Of a stretch of DNA of 64,000 nt, positions 25,258-33,436 are shown one piece after another (position 1 is the first letter of the stretch; each line of letters starts with the position of its first letter). The position numbers were made by a program, and so were the translations under genes. Origin of the DNA: Tissierella simiarum (lineage in GTDB: Bacteria; Bacillota; Clostridia; Tissierellales; Tissierellaceae); the NCBI RefSeq assembly GCF_018917865.1, contig NZ_JAHLPM010000016.1, forward strand, positions 22,133 to 86,132. Direction: 5' to 3'. The notes under the pieces were generated by a model. It was not told the DNA's origin, searched no databases, and saw nothing but the letters and a program-made list of their open reading frames with translations.

Positions 25258-26712
25258 ATGCATAAATTTCTAATTGCATTGTTCAAATGCTCTATTTCCA
25301 TGTCAGTACTTTCACTACTCTACATATTACTTACTCCATTTCTTGCTAAAAGATATACAGCTAAATGGCTCTACTATTCTTGGCTAATTATAGTGATTGG
25401 ATTTATCGTTCCACTTAGACCTAATATTAAGATTCCCATACTTCAAATAAAAGAGACAATAGCTCCATATTATATTGAGCAGATAACTTTAAAAAATGTA
25501 ATTGAAGATATTGTTCAAACTGAGGCAATAAGCCATAGTATATGGATGACTCCTTGGTATTGGTGGATAGGAATATTATGGATCATAGGAGTTATAGGAT
25601 GTAGTAGTTATCATATTATTAGACATCGGCGCTTCATAAGAATAGCAAAACGATGGAGTGAAGAAATTACTGAACCAACAATATTGGATATTGTGCAGCA
25701 CTTACAAGTAGAGTTAAAAATATACAATCAAACAAAACTATTATTTTGTTCCTGCATTACAAGCCCGATGATGATTGGTTTTTCTAAGCCAGTGATTTTA
25801 CTTCCTTCAAAAAATGTTCCTGTGGATGAGCTTTCATTTATACTTAAGCATGAGTTGGTTCATTTTAAGCGTAAAGATCTATGGTACAAAGGTCTGATAT
25901 TTCTTGCAGTTGTTATTAACTGGTTTAATCCAATAGTTTACTTAATGGCAAGAGCAATAGCAGTGCAATGTGAAATCTCATGTGATGTAGAAGTGGTAAA
26001 GGATGCAAATATATATAAACGACAACAGTATAGTGAAACTATAATTTCTGCCATTAAAAATCAATCAAGAATACAAACTTCATTCTCAACAAGCTTTTAT
26101 GGAAGTAAGGAAGGTATGAAAAATAGAATCTTTTCAATCATGGATATGAAAAAGAAAAAGGCAGGTATTATGATTATTTGTTTAGTAATAATTGGTGTTA
26201 TGATTACAGGTATGACCTTTACTACAAGTGCCAATATAGAGGCCATCGAGGATAATACACAGCTTAATGGCCAGACTGAAGAATATAACATGACGGTATC
26301 GTATTTTGATGAAGAAACAGGAGAAACTTTTTATAGTTGGGATGATGGAGCAACATGGGTTTTGATGACAGATGAAGAATATGAAGCTAAGTTTCCAACA
26401 ACAGATATTGAGTGGTGGACTTATGATGGTTATAAAGCGTGGTTAGATACTGAAAAAGTAGAGTTACAAAATATTATTGGTGAGCGTGGCTGGAATTCAA
26501 CGGAAGGCTGGTATGTTTGGACACAAGAAATGGTTGATGAAACGATTCAAATGTACGAGCAAATATTACAGGATATTAAGAATGGTGTTATGGTTTCAAA
26601 ATCTGTAGATGGAGATGAAAATATAGTTATATCATATGATCCCAAAAATATTAAGGTTGATACATCCTCTGGATGTAGTTTTAGTATTGAAAATGGTAAA
26701 GGGGGATTATGA
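25258..26712 (+). CDS. M56-family (BlaR1-like) membrane metallopeptidase
   Basis: 484 residues. Four membrane segments (about 8-30, 36-54, 100-120, 215-235) surround a cytoplasmic zinc-protease core with HELVHFKRKD, and the downstream CEISCDVEVV provides the third ligand region. A further membrane segment (about 300-322) leads to an extracellular tail of about 160 residues that lacks the penicillin-binding sensor domain of true BlaR1. The tail is Trp- and acid-rich and is not recognised. Such proteins act as sensors that cleave a cytoplasmic target, normally BlaI, when a wall signal arrives. The gene begins two bases after the blaI remnant stop, and TraX follows after one base. Confidence 0.85.
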   Translation: MHKFLIALFKCSISMSVLSLLYILLTPFLAKRYTAKWLYYSWLIIVIGFIVPLRPNIKIPILQIKETIAPYYIEQITLKNVIEDIVQTEAISHSIWMTPWYWWIGILWIIGVIGCSSYHIIRHRRFIRIAKRWSEEITEPTILDIVQHLQVELKIYNQTKLLFCSCITSPMMIGFSKPVILLPSKNVPVDELSFILKHELVHFKRKDLWYKGLIFLAVVINWFNPIVYLMARAIAVQCEISCDVEVVKDANIYKRQQYSETIISAIKNQSRIQTSFSTSFYGSKEGMKNRIFSIMDMKKKKAGIMIICLVIIGVMITGMTFTTSANIEAIEDNTQLNGQTEEYNMTVSYFDEETGETFYSWDDGATWVLMTDEEYEAKFPTTDIEWWTYDGYKAWLDTEKVELQNIIGERGWNSTEGWYVWTQEMVDETIQMYEQILQDIKNGVMVSKSVDGDENIVISYDPKNIKVDTSSGCSFSIENGKGGL

Positions 26713-26713
26713 T

Positions 26714-27514
26714 ATGAGTTTTTTAACATTGAAAATAATCGGAATTTTATCTATGCTCTTTGACCATGTTGATAGAATATTTCCTGTAATAATGCCTATT
26801 GCCAATTTATTCGATAGAATTGCAGTAAATAATCCTAGCAGTGAACAGATGGTATATAAGATTTTTGATATTATTGTCAGAGTGATACCGTATATTGGTA
26901 GGTTAGCAGCACCAATTTTTATGTTCTGTATTGCAAACGGATATATGCATACACATAATGTGAAAAAATATATTGCACGCATAACTATTTTTGCATTAAT
27001 TTCTCAAATACCTTATATTTTGTTTTTTAAAAGGGGTATGGGAATAAATTTTGAGGACATAGGCCTAAATATTATGTTTACATTAGGATTAGGGTTAATT
27101 GCAATCTATGCCTTTGATAAACTAAAACAAAAAAATATCGTTCTAGCCTTTGGGGTGGTAGTTCTTACTGCTATTCTGGCCTTTATTATTCATGCAGAGG
27201 GTAGGGAAGTTTATATCATAATTATTTTTATGTTCTACTTACTGAAAGATATACCCAAGAATAAACGGGCAGTGATTTGGATTTTTATCATAATATTATC
27301 GAGGTTGAGGCTTGGTATTGCTACTATAAATGATCCAAACTTGATTAGAACGTATGTTATTAATGTTTTTGGTCAATATTTAGGTGTACTTGTTACATTT
27401 TTTTATAATGGTGAAAAGGGGAAAAGTAATAAATTTATTCAGTATTTCATGTATGGTTTTTATCCTGCACATCTTTTAATATTAGCTTTACTACGAAATC
27501 TTGTTAATGGCTGA
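26714..27514 (+). CDS. TraX family membrane protein
   Basis: 266 residues with about eight membrane helices. The N-terminal LKIIGILSMLFDHVDRIFPV with its FDH motif, then IGRLAAPIFMFCIANGY and the C-terminal YNGEKGKSNKFIQYFMYGFY and PAHLL are the signature blocks of TraX/acyltransferase-3-like proteins. F-plasmid TraX acetylates pilin. The chromosomal Firmicute versions probably modify surface polymers, though this is not proven. ATG at 26714 behind TAAAGGGGGATTATGAT. A frame from 26636 overlaps the peptidase gene and is not needed. Its place between an M56 sensor and BlaI suggests wall-stress control. Confidence 0.85.
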   Translation: MSFLTLKIIGILSMLFDHVDRIFPVIMPIANLFDRIAVNNPSSEQMVYKIFDIIVRVIPYIGRLAAPIFMFCIANGYMHTHNVKKYIARITIFALISQIPYILFFKRGMGINFEDIGLNIMFTLGLGLIAIYAFDKLKQKNIVLAFGVVVLTAILAFIIHAEGREVYIIIIFMFYLLKDIPKNKRAVIWIFIIILSRLRLGIATINDPNLIRTYVINVFGQYLGVLVTFFYNGEKGKSNKFIQYFMYGFYPAHLLILALLRNLVNG

Positions 27515-27635
27515 TAGTATAGTGAATATCATTGTAAATAACATTCTCAATGAATTTCTATGGAGGTAAGAAGAGTATGAAAAATAGAATATATGGATAC
27601 GAAACAAAAGAAAAAATATTGTCACGATTATTTGT

Positions 27636-28304
27636 TTGATACTCACTGGTATTATTATAGCTAGAGCTTCATTTACTTCTGTGGCTACCAAGGAGCGTGC
27701 AAATACTTTTGAAGGTAATATTCAATTATTCAATAAGGAGATTGCAGAACAGGAGCAGAAAAACAAGGAAGAAAAAGCAAGACAATATTCGATTTACTCT
27801 AAATATGAATTAACTTATGACCAAGAAAAAGATAGGTTTTTTTACAATGGAAAATTAGTAAGGTTTTTCGCTGATAAGCTGGATAAAAGCGGATTTTATA
27901 ATTCTTTTAGTTATGCAGATGGGGATGTTGATTTACGTGGTATCCGTAATGAAAAGTATGAACTAGTAGGTGTTGAGCCTGTGAGTCAAAAAGAATACGA
28001 TCACCGGACAGATAAAATCAAGACTTCTTTTAAAAATATATCTGACGTGATTCAAGAAAATGTTAATGATGATTTAAAAAATGATGATGTTATTATTGAG
28101 GTTAGTGACCAAAACTATGTAGATGATTCTCTTAATTCATACATTAAATATGGAATTTCCTATGATAAGGAAATAAAAGTATGGATGTATAAGGATAGAC
28201 CAATTAATTTCCTTTACGATGAGTATAATATAGCCGGTATATCTCTAGAAGTTATAAGGGATACCAATGGTAGGATTGAAAAGATAGTTGAAGTGATTCA
28301 ATAA
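27636..28304 (+). CDS. Membrane-anchored protein of unknown function, probable N-terminal frameshift
   Basis: 222 residues: one membrane segment at the start (ILTGIIIARASF), a coiled-coil stretch (about 30-50, EIAEQEQKNKEEKARQY) and an extracellular part with two repeats of a YD-x-E-K-x-x-x-xY-x-x-x-x-F-type motif (YDQEKDRFFYNGKLVRFF and YDKEIKVWMYKDRPINFLYD). The apparent TTG start at 27636 has no ribosome binding site. ATG at 27577 behind TGGAGGTAAGAAGAGT opens MKNRIYGYETKEKILSRLFV and then stops. One extra T near 27633 would join the two into a normal anchored protein. I do not know the family. Confidence 0.6.
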   Translation: MILTGIIIARASFTSVATKERANTFEGNIQLFNKEIAEQEQKNKEEKARQYSIYSKYELTYDQEKDRFFYNGKLVRFFADKLDKSGFYNSFSYADGDVDLRGIRNEKYELVGVEPVSQKEYDHRTDKIKTSFKNISDVIQENVNDDLKNDDVIIEVSDQNYVDDSLNSYIKYGISYDKEIKVWMYKDRPINFLYDEYNIAGISLEVIRDTNGRIEKIVEVIQ

Positions 28305-28357
28305 GGATTTAAGTTTTTAAACAATATCAATTATTGGATTTTAGGGAGATGATGTAA

Positions 28358-28735
28358 ATGAGGAATATGAAAAGACTGCCTGATGCAGAATTTGAAATTA
28401 TGAAAGTGGTGTGGGAGAATGAACCACCAATTACTACTAATATAGTAATGGAACAATTGGGTAAAGAGAGGAATTGGAAAGCTCCTACTGTAATTTCTCT
28501 TATGATGAGGTTAGTAGAAAGAGGATTTTTAAGAACAGAAAAAAACGGAAAAGAACGTACTTATTTTCCATTGATAGAAAAAGAAGAATATTTAAAGTTT
28601 GAAACAAAAAATTTCATGAAATTTTACCACGAAAACTCATTCCTTAGTTTTGTAAATACTTTATATGATGGTAAAGAGTTTACTGATGATGATATTGAAG
28701 AATTGATGAAATGGGCAAAAAAGCAGAGGGATTGA
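28358..28735 (+). CDS. BlaI/MecI-family transcriptional repressor
   Basis: 125 residues. The winged helix (PDAEFEIMKVVWENEPPITT through APTVISLMMRLVERGFLRTE) and the C-terminal dimerisation helices match BlaI/MecI/CopY repressors. It would bind ACAAATGTA-type operators, several of which precede the operon, and be released by proteolysis or signalling through the M56 protein encoded three genes earlier. RBS AGGGAGATGATGTAA. A terminator lies 75 bases after the stop. Confidence 0.9.
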   Translation: MRNMKRLPDAEFEIMKVVWENEPPITTNIVMEQLGKERNWKAPTVISLMMRLVERGFLRTEKNGKERTYFPLIEKEEYLKFETKNFMKFYHENSFLSFVNTLYDGKEFTDDDIEELMKWAKKQRD

Positions 28736-28809
28736 TATACACGATTTTTCAATCCATTAGTAAAAGAACTATTCTATGAATGGCACAATAAAAATATGAA
28801 AAATCAAGA

Positions 28810-28846
28810 GGCATTAAGATAAAAAATCTTAATGCTTTTATTTTTA
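28810..28846 (+). terminator. Terminator of the M56/TraX/BlaI operon
   Basis: GGCATTAAGAT pairs with ATCTTAATGC and is followed by TTTTATTTTTA. Confidence 0.8.
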
Positions 28847-29030
28847 TGTAAGCTAAAAAATCATTTTTATAGAAAATCTAAGGGGAAAATAGTGCAAGAG
28901 ATAAAATAGGTGATTATGAGAAGATGATAATATTTTAGATATATTAATTTATCTACTTACAATTTTTTCGTATAAAAAGCTAGTATGATATTATATAATA
29001 CTTATGAATATATACTTTGAGACAAATGCT

Positions 29031-29256
29031 ATGGATGAAAAAATAAAGGAACTGATACTTGTACTTTTATATCTTGTTTCATAGGAAGAAAATGAGTACG
29101 GTACAAAACATAGTCGTAGTTGAAAAGGTTATGATTTTAGTTTGTTTAAGAAATAATGTATTATGAGCGGTAAACGCCTTAAATTTCTTGGAATAAATGA
29201 TGAAGGAATAACAAGGCGAAAAAAGAATTATTGAAAAATATGGACTAACTAAATAA
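29031..29256 (+). pseudogene. DUF6429-like gene remnant
   Basis: From ATG 29031 the frame reads MDEKIKELILVLLYLVS, stop, EENEYGTKHSRS, stop, KGYDFSLF and then shifts to SGKRLKFLGINDEGITRRKK, ending near TAA 29254-29256. The order matches the small DUF6429 family as I remember it. Stops and shifts show that it is dead. Confidence 0.5.
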
Positions 29257-29275
29257 AACTTAGGAGGTGTTAAGT

Positions 29276-29611
29276 ATGGCATTAGATATGCGAGTGAATC
29301 TAGAACCTAAACAAGCTGATGAAATTGTTAATAGAGAAATTATAGATGGCAGTGTTACAGGAGAACTTATAGATTCTCATATAGTGTATGGCGAAAATGG
29401 TAAACTTTGTATTATTTCTGTTTATGAAAAACATTATTATAGAGCAGGAAATAGACTTACACTTACAGTAATCATTGATAATATGGAAGGTGCTACAAGA
29501 GTACATTCCATATCTGGCGGTGGTGGTGAAGGATTGTTCCGATTTGATTGGGGAGCTTCAAAAAGTTTTGAAACCTGTGTAGAAAATGCCTTAGCAGAAT
29601 ATAGGATTTAA
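29276..29611 (+). CDS. DUF6054 family protein
   Basis: 111 residues, soluble. The run REIIDGSVTGELIDSHIVYG and SISGGGGEGLFRFDWGASKS followed by FETCVENALAEYRI is characteristic of the small DUF6054 family common in clostridia. Function is unknown. ATG at 29276 follows TAGGAGGTGTTAAGT. The ATG at 29267 would overlap that site's downstream spacing less well. An AraC/GyrI gene follows 97 bases downstream. Confidence 0.75.
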   Translation: MALDMRVNLEPKQADEIVNREIIDGSVTGELIDSHIVYGENGKLCIISVYEKHYYRAGNRLTLTVIIDNMEGATRVHSISGGGGEGLFRFDWGASKSFETCVENALAEYRI

Positions 29612-29708
29612 ATGGTAAGGAGAAATATACAATCTCTCATATTTGTGCATAGAAAGAGAGGTGTTGAATTGCATACAGTATTATACTTGAATCTAAGGAG
29701 GCTGAAAG

Positions 29709-30566
29709 ATGGAGTGGATTAAGAGATTAAATGATGCTATTAATTATATTGAAGAACATTTATTGGAAGAAATTAGTTATGAGGAAATTGCAAAGATTGC
29801 GTGTTGCTCTACATATCATTTTCAACGTATGTTCTCATATCTTGCAGATGTACCGCTTTCGGAATATATTCGACGTAGACGTATGACAATGGCAGCTGTG
29901 GATTTACAAGAGAGTGATGAAAAAGTAATTGACATTGCTCTCAAATATGGTTACGACTCACCTACCGCTTTTAATCGTGCGTTTCAAAGTATACATGGGA
30001 TTGCACCATCACAGGCTAAATTAGCTGGTGTTACTGTAAAAGCATTTCCACCTATCAGCTTCAAAGTTACAATTAAGGGAGATGTTGAAATGAATTACAG
30101 GATTGAAAAGAAAGATGCTTTTAGAATCATTGGTGTTTATGAGCCATTACACCATGAACTTGAGAAAAACTTTGAGATAGTACCGCAAATGTGGCAAAAA
30201 GCTGCCATGAATGGAACAATTGAAAAACTTACAGCTATGATGAAAGATGACCCTATGGGTATACTTGGAGTGAGTGCTTGTAACGAGCAAAATAATTGGA
30301 AATATTTTATTGCTGTGGCAAATAGCAACGATTTAGCAGAAGGTTTTGATGAATATGTAATACCTGCTACAACATGGGCAATTTTCTCTGGTGAAGGCAT
30401 AATGCCTAATTCTATACAGGAACTTGAAAGAAGAATTGTAACTGAGTGGCTACCAACCTCTGGCTATGAATATGCCAATGCACCTGATATTGAGGTTTAC
30501 CTTAATGCGGACCCTCAAAATGCAAAATTTGAGGTTTGGATTCCGGTGATAAAAAAGGAGAAATAA
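29709..30566 (+). CDS. AraC-family regulator with GyrI-like effector domain
   Basis: 285 residues. AraC module about 1-108 (IAKIACCSTYHFQRMFSYLA and VIDIALKYGYDSPTAFNRAF, ending GIAPSQAK), then a GyrI-like domain about 120-283 (YRIEKKDAFRIIGVYEPLHH at its start, EGFDEYVIPATTWAIFSGEG in the middle, FEVWIPVIK at the end). This is the usual clostridial AraC plus GyrI protein that is thought to sense drug-like ligands. ATG follows AAGGAGGCTGAAAG. It is transcribed as a single gene toward a convergent hairpin. Confidence 0.9.
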   Translation: MEWIKRLNDAINYIEEHLLEEISYEEIAKIACCSTYHFQRMFSYLADVPLSEYIRRRRMTMAAVDLQESDEKVIDIALKYGYDSPTAFNRAFQSIHGIAPSQAKLAGVTVKAFPPISFKVTIKGDVEMNYRIEKKDAFRIIGVYEPLHHELEKNFEIVPQMWQKAAMNGTIEKLTAMMKDDPMGILGVSACNEQNNWKYFIAVANSNDLAEGFDEYVIPATTWAIFSGEGIMPNSIQELERRIVTEWLPTSGYEYANAPDIEVYLNADPQNAKFEVWIPVIKKEK

Positions 30567-30708
30567 TAATAGCACATTATTTTTTAGTGGAAGACCAAAC
30601 AATTCTTATTCAAAATCTTCTCTATATTAAGTAAACCTCATAAAACATCAGCTTCATGGGATATATGGCGTCCAAGGTGGTATGCTTATCTTGGTATGTA
30701 ACAGGACA

Positions 30709-30750
30709 GTAGGGCAATCAATTCAATTATAGATGAATTGGTTGCCCTAC
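30709..30750. terminator. Stem-loop between convergent genes
   Basis: A 17-pair stem (GTAGGGCAATCAATTCA with TGAATTGGTTGCCCTAC, one mismatch) lies between the AraC gene and the convergent DUF4037 fragment. There is no T run, but the symmetry suits a bidirectional stop. Confidence 0.55.
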
Positions 30751-30764
30751 ATTGTATTAGGCCA

Positions 30765-31205
30765 TTACTTGTATTGGCCTGCTAGTTTCTCAATGCGGGC
30801 ATCTTTATAATCACTGGAATTAAAGATCAAATAGGGGCGAATGGCGTTATTTACACCAACTTCATATTCAGTTATTTTAGGCTCTACAAATCTTGAAAGA
30901 CTAAGCGTATTGTGATAATTTCCCAACTGAAAAAGCATTCTCTGCAATAGCTCAATTTGATATTTAATATCTTTAGAAGATGTGATTTCTAATATAGTAT
31001 TTTCAAAGAAATGATGTGTATCAATGTTTTTAAATGTAGAACCTAGCCATTTGTCATACGGTTTGTATTGTTTGTGTTGAAGAAAGTATATTTCGACAAT
31101 TATTCGAATTGACTTATGTACTATTAGCTGAGAGCCTAACAAGTCACCTGCTTCTTCTACACGGGGAATGAGGCGTTCCGTACTCCAAATAAGATACCAT
31201 TTCAC
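30765..31205 (-). pseudogene. C-terminal part of a DUF4037 nucleotidyltransferase-like protein
   Basis: 146 residues that match only the C-terminal domain of DUF4037 proteins (LIPRVEEAGDLLGSQLIVHK, FLQHKQYKPYDKWLGSTFK, then helical bundle). Complete members have an N-terminal nucleotidyltransferase domain with a GSxxxG and DxD motif. None is found upstream on this strand and the ATG has no ribosome binding site. The gene therefore looks truncated. Function of the family is unknown. Confidence 0.6.
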
Positions 31206-31300
31206 TGTACTTGGCTATTGTGCGAATATCCTATTTGTAACTTGTATACGAAGAAAATAACAGTGGAAATATATTTTATAAGAAAAAACAAATATAAGAG

Positions 31301-31350
31301 TGCAATAAAATGCAGTAAAGTCAATTAAAGTATAATAAAATACAATAAAA
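31301..31350 (+). repeat. Five 10-bp A-tract repeats upstream of a promoter
   Basis: Five consecutive 10-base units (TGCAATAAAA, TGCAGTAAAG, TCAATTAAAG, TATAATAAAA, TACAATAAAA) end 3 bases before a -35 box. A-rich tracts repeated at one helical turn are expected to bend DNA or act as an UP element. Confidence 0.6.
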
Positions 31351-31353
31351 TAA

Positions 31354-31382
31354 TTGACCATGGCAATAAAGTCTGTTATAAT
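31354..31382 (+). promoter_or_regulatory. Strong sigma-A promoter of the HTH gene
   Basis: TTGACC (31354-31359), a 17-base spacer and TATAAT (31377-31382), 36 bases ahead of the start codon. Confidence 0.8.
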
Positions 31383-31417
31383 CCTAATACAGATGGATAA
31401 TGAAAGGATAAATTTAT

Positions 31418-31894
31418 ATGGAAAAAAAGTTTTACACAATTAATCAAGTTGCAGAAATGCTAGATATGCATCACAAAACCATAAGAAAATTCATAACAGA
31501 AGGTAAGTTGGTTGCAAGTAAAGTTGGAAAGCAGTGGAGAATTTCTAACCATGATTTAAGCTCTTTTATGGAAATGAATAATGAAAAAATAGATGGAGAA
31601 CAAAATTTTGAATTTTCTACTCATGAAGCATCCTCAAATATTGTAAAGAAAAGAATAAATGTATCAACGGTTATAGACATTGATGAAATAGATAAAGATC
31701 AGTATATGCGAATATCAAACACTCTTATAGCTATAATGAATTGCAAAGATCCTGAAGTGCAGAATTCAACGATTAACGTGAAATATTATGAGAAAGAAAA
31801 TAGATTAAGGGTGTTGCTTTGGGGGCAAGTAAAGTTTATTGAAGAAATGTTGAGCTCAATTTCTCTGCTTGTAGATTCAACGAATTTAAAATGA
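31418..31894 (+). CDS. Excisionase-like helix-turn-helix protein with extra C-terminal domain
   Basis: 158 residues. The first 55 form a HTH_17/excisionase-type winged helix (YTINQVAEMLDMHHKTIRKF, GKLVASKVGKQWRISNHDL). The remaining 100 residues contain a linker and a compact alpha/beta region (ISNTLIAIMNCKDPEVQNST, LLWGQVKFIEEMLSSISLLV) that I do not recognise. It probably regulates the hydrolase gene 18 bases downstream or itself. No integrase or phage genes are nearby, so a phage role is unlikely. Expression is driven by the near-consensus promoter directly upstream. Confidence 0.75.
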   Translation: MEKKFYTINQVAEMLDMHHKTIRKFITEGKLVASKVGKQWRISNHDLSSFMEMNNEKIDGEQNFEFSTHEASSNIVKKRINVSTVIDIDEIDKDQYMRISNTLIAIMNCKDPEVQNSTINVKYYEKENRLRVLLWGQVKFIEEMLSSISLLVDSTNLK

Positions 31895-31911
31895 AATGGA
31901 AGAAAAAATGA

Positions 31912-32481
31912 ATGAAAACACAAATTGCATTTAAAACGCAAGCGGGAAAAAATGAGATTATGAAAGCATACGATTCATTTCTTCAAAAATGGGTTTCACC
32001 TTGTAAAGAAATTTATACTGATACACGTTATGGAAAAACACATATTATAGCAAGTGGTGAAAAAAGTGCTCCGCCTCTTATATTACTTCACGGTACTGGT
32101 ATGAATTCTATTATGTGGATAGGTGAAGTTAGAGAGTATTCTAAAAGTTACAGAGTATATGCTGTGGATATACCCGGTGAACCAGGTAAAAGTGATGAAA
32201 CCCAGTTTTCATTAGAAGGGGCTTCTTATACGGAATGGCTCTATGATGTTTTAGATGCAAATGAAACCATTCCACTTTTTACTGACAATGAACTAAAGAA
32301 ATTGACTATGCCTACCGCACTGTTTGTAGGTGAGAAAAATATAATGCTCCATTCTGTGAAAACTGCAGAACGTTTACGTGATTTAGTGCCATATGCAACG
32401 ATAAATATTCTGCCAGATGTCGGACATTCCATTGTCAATCTTGCAGATAAGATAAAGGTCTTTTTAGCAGATCAACTATAG
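31912..32481 (+). pseudogene. Alpha/beta hydrolase with in-frame loss of the nucleophile region
   Basis: 189 residues. The front has the oxyanion block LILLHGTGMNSIMW and YRVYAVDIPGEPGKS; the end has ALFVGEKNIM and the catalytic His in ILPDVGHSIV. Between WLYDVLDAN and ETIPLFTDNELKKL about 100 residues usual in the family are missing, including the GxSxG nucleophile elbow. The reading frame is intact across the gap, but the product cannot be a normal hydrolase. It follows the HTH gene, whose target it may once have been. Confidence 0.65.
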
Positions 32482-32547
32482 GTAGTATTATTATTGCCAA
32501 ACAAATAGACACTTTTTGATAATTTATATAGAAGGGAAATACAATTT

Positions 32548-32916
32548 ATGAATATTAGAACAATAATAAGAAATAACACTTCAATTGCGCTTGTTCAAAG
32601 TGATGAGCCGATTATAATAGATATTCAGTCGTCTTTAGATCTTATGGCAACTGTAAAATATGAAACAGGATGTAATCGAATGGCGTTAAATAAAGAAGCC
32701 ATATCAGAAGATTTTTTTAATCTAAGCACTCGTCTTGCAGGGGAAATACTTCAAAAGTTTATTAACTATCATATGAAATTTGCTATTATTGGCGATTTCT
32801 CTATCTATTCGAGTAAGCCGTTAAAAGATTTTATATATGAGAGTAATCACGGTAAGGATGTGTTTTTTGTTTCCACTGTAGATGAGGCAATTGACAAATT
32901 AGCTTCCGCTCAATAG
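32548..32916 (+). CDS. DUF4180 family protein
   Basis: 122 residues, soluble. The pattern IIIDIQSSLDLMATVKYETG, then MALNKEAISEDFFNLSTRLA GEILQKF, and FAIIGDFSIYSSKPLKDFIY ESN is characteristic of DUF4180, a small family of unknown function common next to drug-responsive regulators in Firmicutes. RBS AGAAGGGAAATACAATTT. A terminator lies 45 bases past the stop. It may share the promoter of the upstream HTH-hydrolase pair. Confidence 0.8.
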   Translation: MNIRTIIRNNTSIALVQSDEPIIIDIQSSLDLMATVKYETGCNRMALNKEAISEDFFNLSTRLAGEILQKFINYHMKFAIIGDFSIYSSKPLKDFIYESNHGKDVFFVSTVDEAIDKLASAQ

Positions 32917-32959
32917 GTTGAGATTGATAGAAGTTTTCCTAAAAGTAAATTTCGTCTTA

Positions 32960-32990
32960 AAGCCATCACAAAATGTGACGGCTTTTTTTC
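32960..32990 (+). terminator. Terminator after the DUF4180 gene
   Basis: AGCCATCACA pairs with TGTGACGGCT and is followed by TTTTTT. Confidence 0.8.
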
Positions 32991-33351
32991 ATACACAAAA
33001 TTTAAAACGGAAAGGAAAAATTTCTATGGCAAGAAAAATCAAACCTCAGTTACTTCCGTAAGAAGATGTTCATATCCAGGAATTCCTCTCAATGTTAGTA
33101 ATATTGTTGCATGTATCTGTATAAATGTGGAAATGAAAGGGATAATATTATGGCTTATGCCCTGGATCATTAGGCTTGTATCGTATTCAATTTTCCTAGT
33201 AAAGCAAATTTTTAATTATTTAGGATTCATTTTTGTGGACATACAGCATTTTTTCCTATCTTAAATTATCATACTACATAATATTCCAAATTTGAAAGCT
33301 ATGTGAATAAAATATATAGCCTGAAATTTTCTCTATAATAATTTTTTAATC
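32991..33351. other. Intergenic stretch with a second dead N-terminus
   Basis: ATG at 33026 behind GGAAAGGAAAAATTTCT opens MARKIKPQLLP, stop, EDVHIQEFLSML. It resembles the broken start at 24026. Nothing else was identified up to the next promoter. Confidence 0.3.
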
Positions 33352-33402
33352 TTGACTTCCGACAGTGTGTCGGATATAATTCAAATGCCGACAGTTCGTC
33401 GG
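33352..33402 (+). promoter_or_regulatory. Promoter with two TetR-type operators
   Basis: TTGACT (33352-33357) and TATAAT (33375-33380) have a 17-base spacer that is itself a perfect palindrome, TCCGACAGTGTGTCGGA. A second palindrome CCGACAGTTCGTCGG (33388-33402) covers the likely transcription start. The operon's last gene encodes a TetR repressor, so autorepression is expected. Confidence 0.8.
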
Positions 33403-33436
33403 GAAAATACTTTTATTTATATAGGGGGAAAATAAT

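Noticed and set aside
31301..31350. CRISPR-like array
   Set aside because: The 10-base units are contiguous with no spacers; they are phased A-tracts.
31418..31894. Phage or integrative-element excisionase
   Set aside because: The HTH is excisionase-like, but no integrase, attachment site or other element genes lie nearby and it has a long extra domain.
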